64,000 bases of DNA from the NCBI GenBank assembly GCA_963777905.1, contig CAVZSM010000010.1:1-64000 (forward strand), written 5' to 3'. The translations under genes and the position numbers were made by a program. A model generated the notes under the pieces. That model did not search any database, was not told where the DNA came from, and saw nothing but the letters and a program-made list of their open reading frames with translations. The stretch's first letter is position 1; the number at the start of each line of letters is the position of its first letter. Positions 37,726-46,703 of the stretch are shown here, piece by piece. This DNA is from Trebonia sp963777905. Lineage in GTDB: Bacteria > Actinomycetota > Actinomycetes > Streptosporangiales > Streptosporangiaceae.

Positions 37726-39338
37726 TCACCGTCTTCTGTGGCCGGGCGGGCGGTGCCGGGCGGGCCGTCCGGTCCTTGGGCGGCGGTGCCGGAGGAGCAG
37801 GGCGCCAGCTGCCGCGGCACAGCACAGCGCTGCCGCCGCCAGCCACGCGGCCGTGGTGGCGAATCCGCGCGGCCAGGTGTCCGCGGCCGTTGCCGTGCTG
37901 GCACCTGGCGCGGCGCGTCCGGATGTCCCCGGTGCTCCTGACGAGGGCGTCCTGGACGTGGGCGTGCCCGTGTTGTGCGGCGGGGCGGTGGCGGCTGGGG
38001 GCGCGCTGAACGTTGCGGTCTCGAGCGCGGCCCCGTCCTGGCCGGCGACCACGAGCGCGGTGAGCAGTCCGCCCTGCGTGGGGGCGAGCGCCAGTTCCTC
38101 GCCGATCTCGAAGAAGCCGGGACCGGGCGGTGCGGGCGTCAGCGCCGTCAGCCCGGCGGGCCGGCGGGGCTGACGGCCGGGCCGTGGCTGGTCATAATGA
38201 CATCGGCCCAGTCGTACCCGAGGCGGTCACCGGAGCGGGTGTGGACGGCGCACAGCAGTCGCACGTCGCCGGGTGACAGCAGCCCAAGTGCGGGCAGCAG
38301 CAGGTCGGCGCCGACTGGCGGGTTCAGGCTCGTCCGCTGCCACTGGCCGCCCGGCGTGCCGGCGGCCAGCTTGATCACGCTCCGGCCGGCTGTCCAGAAG
38401 GGCGCGGCGACCACCAATCTCCCGTCGGGGAGCGCGGCGATGTCCCCGGCGGGGAAGTCGTAGAAGCTGGCGCCGGGCAGGACCAGCGGCGGTCCGTCTC
38501 CGGTCAGCGCCTGCTCCGGTTGCCGCGGGTGTCCGTCGGCACCGAGAACCGAGACGAGGACCGCCTGGTCGCCGGTCCCGGTCGTCTCGGTCCAGGAGAC
38601 CGCTACCTGCCCGCCGGGCAGCGGCGCGAGGCGCACGCCGAATGCGGAGTGTCCGCCGTCGCCGGGCATGGCGACCGGGGCGCCGAAGGTCCGGCCCGCG
38701 TCGTGCGAGACGGCGACCTCGATCCGGTCGCCACTGCCGACGTCCTGGCAGGCGTCCGCGTCCGGCCCCTGTGACCACGCCACCCAGACCGTGCCGTGCT
38801 GCCCGACGGCGACCATCGGCCGGTCATCGAAGCTGCCTGTCCCGCGCTGATCGCTGACCAGCCTGGCGGCGCCGAGCGCGCCCTGGGAGCCGACGCTCGC
38901 GATCGCGACGGAACCGTTGGTGATGCACTCCTCGCCGGGCGGCGCGGTGCCCGCCACCACGAGCAGCGGCCCGCCCGGCGCGGCGGCCGCCGCAGGGTCG
39001 TAGCTAGAGCCGAACCCGGCAGGGAGCGCGGACCCGGCCCGCCGCCAGGTCGTCGTGCCCGCCCGCTTAGTCCAGACAACCGCCTGCGCCCCCGCGGCGC
39101 CGAAGCTGGTCGCCGTGACCGCGGTGGCCGCGGCGTCCTGCGCCGCGGCCGGCTCGCCGAGGCTGCGTGCGGGCCCGGTCGCGACCTTCTCGACGCCCGG
39201 TCCGGCCGGGCCGCCTGCCAGCCCGGATATCGCGGGCGGGGTCGCGCTGGCGCCGGTGCTCGCCGCCAGGCTCGCGGCAGCCGCCAGCACGCCGGCTGCC
39301 CGCCAGGGCATGCGGCTGGCCCGTCGATACCTGCGCAT
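37726..39338 (-). CDS. Secreted BNR/sialidase-like beta-propeller protein with C-terminal anchor (frameshifted)
   Basis: The ATG at 39338 gives a twin-basic signal peptide (MRRYRRASRMPWRAAGVLAA). The body holds repeated propeller strands with Asp-box-like turns: VSHDAGRTFGAPVAM, MVAVGQHGTVWVAWSQG, IAALPDGRLVVAAPFW. Near 38,140 the frame changes by one base in a G/C run; the continuation LTALTPAPPGPGFFEIGEEL ends with a membrane helix (AAWLAAAALCCAAAAGALLL) and an Arg-rich tail, typical of a cell-surface anchor. About 535 residues when repaired. Ligand unknown; no catalytic sialidase set is evident, so a binding role is as likely. Confidence 0.65.
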
Positions 39339-39516
39339 TGCGATGCGCCACCATAACCCGGCTGCGCTTTTTCCGGGCATCGCCGGGGTCGCATTCAGCG
39401 GTACTTCATGGGCCGCTCCTAAAAAACGGCGCGAATGCAGAAATTCCCCATGCCAGCTTGATCGGCGCCCCAGAATCTCTCCGCGTAATTTGCAGGAAAC
39501 CTGAAAGGGGTGGGTT

Positions 39517-40206
39517 TTGTCGCTAGCGCGAATATGGGACGGACGCGTTGCGAGCTGGCATACGCACGTCACTTCAACGAGCGGATTCGATAAGGTGCTC
39601 GACCGGCTGCTCGCCATCGCGGATCCCGGGCCCGCCGATGCCTGCGTGGACCTTGGCGCGGGCACCGGGTTCGTGGCGCTCGCTCTGGCCCCGCTGGCGG
39701 GTTCGGTGCTCGCGGTCGATATCTCCTCCGTCATGGCGGAGTCCCTGGCCGCGCGGGCCGCGCAGGCCGGACTACGCAACGTCGGGACCGAGGTGGCAGA
39801 CCTGCGGACCTTTCAGATGTCGGCGGCCAGCGTCGATCTGGTCGTGTCCAGTTACGCGCTACACCACCTCAGGGACGAGGACAAGCGGACGCTGGCCGCC
39901 GAGGCAGCACGGTGGCTGCGCCCCGGGGGCCGCATCGTGGTCGCCGACATGATGTTCGGCCGCGGCGCGACCCGGCGCGACCTGGGAATACTCCGGCAAA
40001 AGGCGATGGCGTTCGCCACCAGGGGGCCTGCCGGGTGGTGGCGCATCGCCAAGAACCTCGCCAGGTACGGACTGGGCGTGGGCCACGAGCACCCGGCCCC
40101 ACCGCAGTTCTGGGAGCTGGCGCTCCGCGACGCCGGCTTCACCGACGTGCGCTTCGAGCCGGTCGTCGCGGAAGCCGGCATCGTGTCCGGCACACGCCCC
40201 AAGTGA
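39517..40206 (+). CDS. Class I SAM-dependent methyltransferase
   Basis: The TTG at 39517 is preceded by AAAGGGG at good spacing. The 229-residue product has motif I (CVDLGAGTGFVALAL), acidic strand-2 end (VLAVDISSVM), post-motif region (VDLVVSSYALHHLRDED) and LRPGGRIVVADMMFG. This is the Methyltransf_11/25 layout of small-molecule methyltransferases, similar to UbiE-like enzymes. The substrate cannot be told. It is convergent with the ApbE gene. Confidence 0.85.
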   Translation: MSLARIWDGRVASWHTHVTSTSGFDKVLDRLLAIADPGPADACVDLGAGTGFVALALAPLAGSVLAVDISSVMAESLAARAAQAGLRNVGTEVADLRTFQMSAASVDLVVSSYALHHLRDEDKRTLAAEAARWLRPGGRIVVADMMFGRGATRRDLGILRQKAMAFATRGPAGWWRIAKNLARYGLGVGHEHPAPPQFWELALRDAGFTDVRFEPVVAEAGIVSGTRPK

Positions 40207-40232
40207 TCGCCGGGCCTGGTGCGATGAAACGC

Positions 40233-41087
40233 TTATGAAGCGTGTCGTGACGATTCTTGCGCGGTGTCGGGCGTGGCAACAGGAAACCGTTTCGTCCGCC
40301 GCTTGCTGCCGTCGGGGTTGATGACGAGCGCCTCGTAACCGTCGAGTCCGTGGAACAGCGCGAGGGCAGGTTCTCCGGCCACCGCCAGGGCGGTGGCCAG
40401 CGCGTCCGCGAGACCGAGGTCGGGTCCGGTCACGCTGGCCGAGGCGGCGCGTGCGGCCGGCCGCCCCGAGCGCGGGTCGATGAGGTGCTCGCCCCGCTCG
40501 TAGGTTCCCGAGGTGGCGATCGCCCCGGTCAGCTCGACGATCTCAGCCAGGCGGAGTGGCGCGAGAGGGTCGGCGATGCCGATCCTGAAGGGCGTGCCGT
40601 CTCCAAGGGCGCCGCTGCTGGCGATGTCGCCGGCGGCGTTGACGAGGACGCCGCAGATGCCGCTGGAGCGGAACGCGGCGAGCGCGTTCTGGGCCGCCCA
40701 GCCTTTGACGTAGCCGGACGGGTCGAACCCGCCGGGCACGGCCCACGGGTCGAACCATCCGCCGGAAAGGTCGCGGGCCGCCGCGCAGCGGTCAATGATC
40801 TTGGCCACCTCAGCGGGGGCCTGTGCGCTGCTGAGCTCTCCGCGGCGCAGGCGGCTGACAGGGCTATCGGGCTTCCAGGTGCTGAAGATCTCATCGGCCC
40901 GGTGCAAGGTGGCCACCGCCTCGGCTAGCTGCCCGCTGATCTCCTGGCTGGCCCGTCCGGCGGCACCGTCCGCGGTGGCGTAGACGTCGATGACCACGAT
41001 CGTGCCCATCACGTCCTCCAGATGGTGGACGAGGTGAACGGGCGGCGGGCCAGGCGCCCTGGTTGCCGCGCCGGGACTCGTCGTCAC
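40233..41087 (-). CDS. apbE: FAD:protein FMN transferase (ApbE), third module
   Basis: ApbE attaches FMN covalently to Thr/Ser of target proteins. The protein shows VMGTIVVIDVYA, STWKPDSPVSRLRRGE, FDPSGYVKGWAAQNALAAF, LVNAAGDIASSG, the family's GGDI-like site, and GEHLIDPRSGRPA. The Asp in GLADALATALAV matches the metal-binding TDAxxTA motif. The GTG at 41087 overlaps the stop of the FMN-binding gene as GTGA, so enzyme and substrate are co-translated. Length 284 is slightly short of the usual ~300-340 because no signal peptide is present. Confidence 0.9.
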   Translation of the reverse strand: MTTSPGAATRAPGPPPVHLVHHLEDVMGTIVVIDVYATADGAAGRASQEISGQLAEAVATLHRADEIFSTWKPDSPVSRLRRGELSSAQAPAEVAKIIDRCAAARDLSGGWFDPWAVPGGFDPSGYVKGWAAQNALAAFRSSGICGVLVNAAGDIASSGALGDGTPFRIGIADPLAPLRLAEIVELTGAIATSGTYERGEHLIDPRSGRPAARAASASVTGPDLGLADALATALAVAGEPALALFHGLDGYEALVINPDGSKRRTKRFPVATPDTAQESSRHAS

Positions 41088-41620
41088 CCGACGCCCAGCT
41101 GTTGCAGCGCGGCCTGCAGCGACTGCTTGAACCCGGCGCTGGTATAGCTCGCCCCGGACACGCCCTGGATGTTCGCGCTCTGCGCCGCCACGGCCTGTTG
41201 TTCAAGCACCGGGATGGAGTTCTGGTCGATGGACTGCGAGCGGGGGTTCCCGCCGTCGTCCAGGGAGGCGATCCCGACCTTGGTGATCTTGGTCCCGGAC
41301 ACCGTGACGGAAACCGACAGCACGCCCCAGCTGTAGTTCACCTGGGGTCCGACGGCCGTCCTGGAACTGCTCGGCTTGCCTGGCGAACTCGCCTTGGGCA
41401 CGGAGGTCGGTCCGGCCTTGGCCTTGCCCTTTGACCCGCTCTTCGACGCGGCCCCAGTCCCTGAACTGCCCGTGGACGGTGCCGACCCCGCGGGGCTGGC
41501 AGCGGCCGCCCCCGCCGCTGGGATCGTCGTGACGGCGATGGCCGACGGCCGGGTATGGAACTCAAGCACGACGATGAGGCCCACCACGGTCGCCGTGATC
41601 ACGATCGGTGCCCGCCTCAT
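41084..41620 (-). CDS. FMN-binding domain protein (substrate of ApbE)
   Basis: The protein has an N-terminal membrane helix (PIVITATVVGLIVVLEF) and a Ser/Gly/Lys-rich linker (~residues 35-85). A C-terminal FMN_bind domain follows (ISVTVSG-like strand SVSVTVSGTKITKVGI). The end GVSGASYTSAGFKQSL is the SGAxxT/S attachment motif where ApbE links FMN. It is therefore an outside, covalently flavinylated electron carrier (family knowledge). Coupled by overlap to ApbE and 50 bases downstream of the oxidoreductase gene. Confidence 0.88.
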   Translation of the reverse strand: MRRAPIVITATVVGLIVVLEFHTRPSAIAVTTIPAAGAAAASPAGSAPSTGSSGTGAASKSGSKGKAKAGPTSVPKASSPGKPSSSRTAVGPQVNYSWGVLSVSVTVSGTKITKVGIASLDDGGNPRSQSIDQNSIPVLEQQAVAAQSANIQGVSGASYTSAGFKQSLQAALQQLGVG

Positions 41621-41669
41621 AGCGGCAGGCCTTCGCTGCTGCGCATCTGCTGTCTGCCCCTCTCAGGCA

Positions 41670-43073
41670 TCAGAACCCGAACGTCTCTGTGTGGATCTGC
41701 TCCGCGTCCGTCCCGAGTTGCTGCGCGGCGGCGGCGATTTCCGCGGTGAACCCGCCGGGCCCGCAGATGTACACGTCGCGGTACGCGATGTCGGGTACGA
41801 GGGACCGCAGGGCCCGGGCGTTGAGCCGGACCTTGTGCCGTGAGCCGACGATCTCCTGGAGCCGGCCGCGGCACTGCCGCACCAGGGTGGCCACCTCGTC
41901 CCTGTGCACCAGGTCCGCGGGGGTCGACGCGCGGACCACGACCACCACGTCGACCCCGGCCGGCAGGTCCTCAAGCAGCGCGCGCACCGGCGTAATGCCG
42001 ACCCCGGCGGCGAACAGCGCGACCCCCTCGCGAAGGCGCGCATGACCGGTGAACGTGCCGTAGGGACCCTCGATGGCGACCCGGGTGCCCGGACGCAGGC
42101 TGGCCGCCGCCCGGCTCTGGTCGCCGAGCCCCTTGATGGTGACGCGGATGTACGGCGGCCGCGGCAGGGCGGACAGCGAGTACGGGTGCCCCTGCCACCA
42201 CATCCCCTTGGTGAGGAAGTGCCAGTGGAAGAACTGACCGCCGGACACCGCCAGCCGGTCGAGATGCCGTCCCCGGCAGACCACCGAGACGACCCCGGGC
42301 GCCTCCTGGCGGACCTCGACCACCCGGAGCTGGTGCCGCATGCTCCGCCAGACCGGCTGCGCGACCCGGAACACGAGCACCATCCCCGCGGTGGCCGCCC
42401 AGACCACGATCCACAGCACCCTGACCAGCGGGTGGCCGATGAAGGAGACACCGGTGAAGATCTGGTGAGCGAACGCCATGGCGAGCCCGAGATACAGGTA
42501 CAGGTGAATGACCCACCAGGTTTCGTACCTGAGCCGGCGCCGGATGTGCCGGTAAGAGCTGATCCCCGCCATGATCAGCAGGCCGAAGCCGACCGTCGCC
42601 GCCAGCATGTCCCGGTAGGACGTGACCAGCACCCACAGCTCGCGCAGTGCCCCGGTGCTCGCCGCCTGCGCGTAGCCGAGCGTAATCAGTACCACGTGAG
42701 CCGTGATGAGGCTGATCGCCCAGGGAGCGAGCTGCCGGTGCCAGCGAACCAGACGATCCTGGCCGACCGAGCTCTCCAGCCATGGCAGCCTGGCGATCAA
42801 CGCCACCATGATCAGCATCAGGTAGGTCCCGGTAAAGCCGGCGAGCCGGCCGGCCGCAGAAAACAGCCCGCCTGGCGCGGTGAGCGAGCCCCGGGACTCG
42901 CCGAGGATGACCGCGGCGAGGACCGCGCCAAGGCCAAGCCCGGCCAACGCGGCACACGCGTCCACTATCACCGGACGTGGCACGGGCGCCGTGCGCGGTG
43001 GAACGCTCCACGTCTGTGCCCTCCGCTGGGTCGGTGCCCGGCCAGGTTCGTGTACTTGCCCCCCACGCATCAC
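41670..43073 (-). CDS. Ferric-reductase/NOX-type membrane FAD-NAD(P)H oxidoreductase
   Basis: Six membrane helices include haem-ligand histidines (LVRWHRQLAPWAISLITAHV, WWVIHLYLYLGLAMAFAHQI). The cytosolic half is a ferredoxin-NADP reductase module: FAD motif HPYSLSALPRPP, IEGPYGTFTG, NAD motif ALFAAGVGITPVRALLEDLP and the C-terminal DVYICGPGGFTAEI, ending in an aromatic residue (TFGF). It can transfer electrons from NAD(P)H via FAD and two haems to an outside acceptor, presumably the FMN-binding protein encoded next. 467 residues, normal for the family. Confidence 0.88.
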   Translation of the reverse strand: MMRGGQVHEPGRAPTQRRAQTWSVPPRTAPVPRPVIVDACAALAGLGLGAVLAAVILGESRGSLTAPGGLFSAAGRLAGFTGTYLMLIMVALIARLPWLESSVGQDRLVRWHRQLAPWAISLITAHVVLITLGYAQAASTGALRELWVLVTSYRDMLAATVGFGLLIMAGISSYRHIRRRLRYETWWVIHLYLYLGLAMAFAHQIFTGVSFIGHPLVRVLWIVVWAATAGMVLVFRVAQPVWRSMRHQLRVVEVRQEAPGVVSVVCRGRHLDRLAVSGGQFFHWHFLTKGMWWQGHPYSLSALPRPPYIRVTIKGLGDQSRAAASLRPGTRVAIEGPYGTFTGHARLREGVALFAAGVGITPVRALLEDLPAGVDVVVVVRASTPADLVHRDEVATLVRQCRGRLQEIVGSRHKVRLNARALRSLVPDIAYRDVYICGPGGFTAEIAAAAQQLGTDAEQIHTETFGF

Positions 43074-43383
43074 AACGAAATTCTCACCGGCAAAGCTGAG
43101 AACTGACTCTCCACAGCTAAGGCATCATTTCTCAGCTGCCCATCACGCGCCGCGCGCGGCCCGCACGCCCTGAAGTCTGCGGCCCGGCAGCGGGGCTGGG
43201 GCACCGAGCAGATCCCTGACGGCAACACGTGCTGCCGGCTGGCCGTCCGGGGCAGTGCCGCGAGGGTCTTTGTTGATCTCGCCGTGAAAGCGGCGCCGGA
43301 CTTCCCGCGTCAGCGACGGCAGCCAGGCCGACGCTCGCTCCTGAGGAGGTCGCCGGGCATTAGCTCCTTGCGCTGTTCGGCAG
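43074..43383. other. Gap without a supported gene
   Basis: No intact gene. VKAAPDFPRQRR at 43,284 may be part of the N-terminal decay of the AbiEii-like relic that follows. Confidence 0.25.
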
Positions 43384-43613
43384 GGTGGCCGCGCGGGACT
43401 TCGCCACGTCTACGTGCTCGCCCGCCGGTTCGGCAAGGACGTCCTGCTGGCCCACGCCACGCAGGTCGACGCGGGCTTCGACCCAAGGGTCCTTGTCGGC
43501 ATGCTCGCCACCCTCGACCGGTAACCGACGACGAGATACCCCTGGCCGACGGCTTGCCGACGGCCGAGTTGCGTGCCTTCTGCTCGGTCTGGCGATCGGA
43601 GCTGACCAGGTAA
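43384..43613 (+). pseudogene. AbiEii-like nucleotidyltransferase toxin, C-terminal relic
   Basis: The frame reads VYVLARRFGKDVLLAHATQV, DAGFDPRVLVGMLATLDR and, after a small deletion at about 43,523 that creates a stop, DDEIPLADGLPTAELRAFCS and WRSELTR. This resembles the helical C-terminus of AbiEii/AbiGii-type nucleotidyltransferases, the toxin half of a type IV phage-exclusion pair. The N-terminal catalytic domain and any antitoxin are missing. The same end is found at 29,100-29,336. Confidence 0.45.
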
Positions 43614-43872
43614 GTTCGGTGTGGCGACGGTGCGGACACCACGCCCGAAGCCCTGGGCGGGCTGATCCACGAGTACGAACGGGTGGGCATGAAGATAACT
43701 GGCTGATCAGGGAAGCTGGCCAGCAGGGCCGCCTTCCGCAGCTGGGCTTCCTTGAAGGCGAACGCGAGCGCGGCGGCACAGTCCTCGGGTTCCGTTTGCC
43801 GATGGCAACCAGGCGACGCGTGGCCATGGTCTCTTCCCGAACGACCACGACCTAGACCGCCAGCCGCGCTGG
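43614..43872. other. Gap without a supported gene
   Basis: Short frames only; nothing recognisable on either strand. Confidence 0.25.
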
Positions 43873-45219
43873 TCAGCGGGCCGCGCTGCCCAGTTCCTGG
43901 CGCAGGGCGGCCGTCAGCACGGCTACGTCCGGCATCTGGCTGGGATCGGACAAGACGGTGATCCGCAGCATCCCGGCGTAGGAGAGCACGCCGAACGTGA
44001 CGGTGACGTTGCCGGTCGTAGCCGGGATGGGGATCACCGCCAGTATCGGGGCACCGGCGAATGTGAGCGGCTCGGCCGGGCCGCGCAGGTTGGTGACGAA
44101 GGTATGAACCAGCCGCTGGCGGTTGAAGAACCAGCGGAGCAGCCCGGTGGGGGCCAGCAGCCGGAACGGCGGTCCGAGCAGCGCGGCCGAAGTGCCGCGG
44201 GCTGCTGTCTTGCGCTCGCGGGTGATCGCGGCGATCCGGGTCACCCGGGCGGCCAGGTCGCCGCCGGCGGGCAAGGCCACCGGCATCGTCCCGACCTGGT
44301 TGCCGAGCTGTCCGCCGGCAGCTGCCTGGCGTGCCGACACGGGCACGGATGCCGTCACCAGGCCGAGTTCTTCGCCCCGGCTTGCCAGCAGGGCCCGGAT
44401 CGCCCCGGCGATGGCGGCGAGGACCACGTCGTTGACGGTGCCGCCGTGGGCGTGACCCAGGTCGCGGATCGCGGCCAGGTCGCCGGCGACGACATCGAGG
44501 CGCCGCTGTGGCCCGGTGGGGCGGTTCAGGGATGTCGGCGGGAGCCTGCGGGGCGGGTGGGCGCCGCCCAGTTCGGCCAGGCCCTGCCGGAGCGTACGCG
44601 CGCTGCGCGCAAGGCGGGTCAGGCCGCGTGCCCGGCCCGCCCAGGCGTCGGCGGCGAGCGTACGGGTGCCGGGAGCCGGGACCGGGAACCGCGCCCTTCC
44701 CGGGTTACCGGGCGGCAGGCCCGGAGCCTTATCCACCAGCGTGGCCAGGACCTCGAGCCCGCCGATGCCGTCCGCCAGCACGTGGTTCATGACGATGACC
44801 AGCCCGGTGCCGCCGCCGGCCAGGCCGGTGACGAACGTGGCCGACCACAGCGGCCGGGACCGGGGCAGGGACGCGAGGGTGACGGCCGCGGCCACTTCCA
44901 GCAGTGCCCGCTCGTCGCCCGGTGGCGGGCAGGGCAGTTGCCGGACGTGATGCCGCGAGTCGAACGCCGGGTCGTCGGCCCAGAACGGCCGGCCGCAGCC
45001 CGGCGGCGCCCGGCGCAGCCGCTGCCGGAGCCGCGGCACGGCGCGGGCGCGCTCACCCAGCAGCCGCTGCGCTTCCTGCACGCTGAAGCCGAGCCCGGTG
45101 CCAAGGACCAGCACGGCACCGACATTCATGGGGGCGGGTCCCACGTCCGTGGCACGCTGCATGAGGTCGGCCGGGCTGGCCCGGTCCACCGGCACCCGCG
45201 CTGCCGTGCCTGCGCCCAC
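43873..45219 (-). CDS. WS/DGAT-family acyltransferase (wax ester synthase/diacylglycerol acyltransferase)
   Basis: The GTG at 45219 follows GGAAGGGG and gives a 448-residue protein, typical for the family. The active-site motif is VIVMNHVLADGIGG, matching HHxxxDG with Asn in the first position, as in many actinobacterial members. Other signatures are SRPLWSATFVTGL, NDVVLAAIAGAIRALLA and LGNQVGTMPVALP, and the C-terminal domain has TNLRGPAEPLTFAGAPI. These enzymes esterify acyl-CoA to diacylglycerol or long-chain alcohols for storage lipid. Loss of the first catalytic His may lower activity. Confidence 0.88.
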   Translation of the reverse strand: MGAGTAARVPVDRASPADLMQRATDVGPAPMNVGAVLVLGTGLGFSVQEAQRLLGERARAVPRLRQRLRRAPPGCGRPFWADDPAFDSRHHVRQLPCPPPGDERALLEVAAAVTLASLPRSRPLWSATFVTGLAGGGTGLVIVMNHVLADGIGGLEVLATLVDKAPGLPPGNPGRARFPVPAPGTRTLAADAWAGRARGLTRLARSARTLRQGLAELGGAHPPRRLPPTSLNRPTGPQRRLDVVAGDLAAIRDLGHAHGGTVNDVVLAAIAGAIRALLASRGEELGLVTASVPVSARQAAAGGQLGNQVGTMPVALPAGGDLAARVTRIAAITRERKTAARGTSAALLGPPFRLLAPTGLLRWFFNRQRLVHTFVTNLRGPAEPLTFAGAPILAVIPIPATTGNVTVTFGVLSYAGMLRITVLSDPSQMPDVAVLTAALRQELGSAAR

Positions 45220-45353
45220 ATCGCACCCCTTCCAATCGCGGACCACGCCGCGGGCGGCCCGCCACCCCTCACACGACCGCGGCGACGCCGTTCTGCTCGC
45301 TGCCGCCGCCCGTCTCGCGGTAACCCCAAGACGTCGGGGACCGGCGTCAGCGG

Positions 45354-45995
45354 CTAGGCGGCCCGGTCGCGGGCGAGGCGTTCGGCGCGCGTCTTGATGC
45401 CGAGCAGCATCTTGCGCTCCATGACCAGGCTGCCCGGTTCCATGAACAGCAGGTAGAACGGCCGGGCGGCCCGCGGCAAGCCCGCCGTGACGATTCTGTT
45501 CCGGCTGATCAGCCTGGTCGATCCCGTCTCTGCCAGCAGTGCGAAGATCCACACCCAGTTCATGTCGGCGATCCGGATCGCGAGGGTCCGCTCCGGGTCG
45601 AGCACCTCCACCCGCATGACCGGCCGGCCGGGCCCCATCGGCAGCTCGTCGCCGGCCTTGAGGTCCTGGAACTCGGGAAGGATCTCGTCGGCACTGTGCA
45701 TGTTCAGGCCCAGGAGGTTCTCGATCCAGTCGTAGGTGTAGGCGCCGCCGCGGCCGCTGCCCATCTGCACGATCCACGGCCAGATGGCGTCCGGGGGAGC
45801 CTCGATCGTGATCGCGCGGGTGGTGACCAGGCCGGCGTCGGGCAGTAGCTCGTCGCCGGGCAGCTTCATGGCCGCCTCCTCGGCGCGGGCGCCCCAGGTG
45901 AGGCACCGGCGGCGGAGGAAGAGCGGGTAGGCGAGCGGGGCGAGCCCGGCCGCCAGGCCGGCGCCGATCGCCAGCGGGCGCTTGGTGAGTCTCAT
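45354..45995 (-). CDS. SRPBCC-family protein with N-terminal membrane segment
   Basis: An N-terminal hydrophobic segment (LAIGAGLAAGLAPLAYPLFL) is followed by a START/Bet v 1-like domain: RAITIEAPPDAIWPWIVQMG, YTYDWIENLLGLNMHSADEI, VEVLDPERTLAIRI and a C-terminal helix (SLVMERKMLLGIKTRAERLA). The fold binds hydrophobic ligands or lipids. It is upstream of, and co-oriented with, the acyltransferase gene 135 bases away, so a lipid-related role is plausible (inference). Confidence 0.8.
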   Translation of the reverse strand: MRLTKRPLAIGAGLAAGLAPLAYPLFLRRRCLTWGARAEEAAMKLPGDELLPDAGLVTTRAITIEAPPDAIWPWIVQMGSGRGGAYTYDWIENLLGLNMHSADEILPEFQDLKAGDELPMGPGRPVMRVEVLDPERTLAIRIADMNWVWIFALLAETGSTRLISRNRIVTAGLPRAARPFYLLFMEPGSLVMERKMLLGIKTRAERLARDRAA

Positions 45996-46196
45996 GTCAG
46001 CCTCCTATGAGCTGCGCGGCGATAGTGCTCGCATGGTGCTGGCCGGGATCACCGGCTCGCAATGCTCGCGTCTTCCGGGCCAGCCGCTCCGCATGGTCCC
46101 ACCGTGCGCGCCACCGAACGAGGAAGCACCGGCCGTGACCTGCAGCACGGCCGCAACCGGAAGCCGGCCCGCTGCAGGGAAGGAGCCACTGTCCGT

Positions 46197-46529
46197 TCAA
46201 GGCGCGTCGGCCTGGTCCTGGCCGGCAGGCATCCGGGGACCGGGAAGGCCGGGCAGCAGCGCGTCCGGGGCGCCATCCCAGGTTCCGGTGACCGGGCGGA
46301 CGGTAGCGTGCGCCGTGGCCAGTGCCTGGCGGGAGACGCGATAGTGGTGCCCGCACAGCAGCAACTCGGTCTCGTGCGGCCTGGCCGGGGTAGGCGGCAT
46401 GATCACCCGGACGACGGCCGTGGCCGGGCAGCAGCAGGCGCGGCCGGGCGGAACCGCCGTCCGCGCCGGGCCATCACTCACAGCGTCGGCCGTGCCCTGC
46501 CGTCCCGGATGCCAGAGCATCGCGTTCAT
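46197..46529 (-). CDS. Small zinc-binding-like actinobacterial protein (DUF7455-like)
   Basis: The 110-residue product has CCCPATAVVRVIM and ELLLCGHHYRVSRQAL. A Cys pair plus CGHH, as in short actinobacterial proteins of the DUF7455 type, can bind a metal. No function is established. The assignment rests on motif spacing and small size only. Position alone, next to a two-component system, gives no clear role. Confidence 0.5.
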   Translation of the reverse strand: MNAMLWHPGRQGTADAVSDGPARTAVPPGRACCCPATAVVRVIMPPTPARPHETELLLCGHHYRVSRQALATAHATVRPVTGTWDGAPDALLPGLPGPRMPAGQDQADAP

Positions 46530-46703
46530 GCCTCAATGCTCGCGCTGGCGGTGCCGGGCCGGCAGGGCCGTGGTTCCTCCAGGAGGAGGGCCGTAGGTCC
46601 CGCCGGGCAGCGGCGCACGACCAGAGGCGTAGTCCCCGTCGACGGGCGAACGGTCCCGGCGCATGCCCCATGCGGCTGCTGCCCGCACCAGGCGATGAGG
46701 GAG

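Noticed and set aside
40229..40243. ACGCTT-ATG-AAGCGT hairpin between convergent genes as a terminator
   Set aside because: The stem is only six base pairs without a T run and overlaps the ApbE stop; too weak to call.
43873..45906. Single 677-codon minus-strand gene
   Set aside because: The part upstream of 45,219 is a different-frame shadow of the SRPBCC gene; a GTG with a strong ribosome site starts the real acyltransferase.
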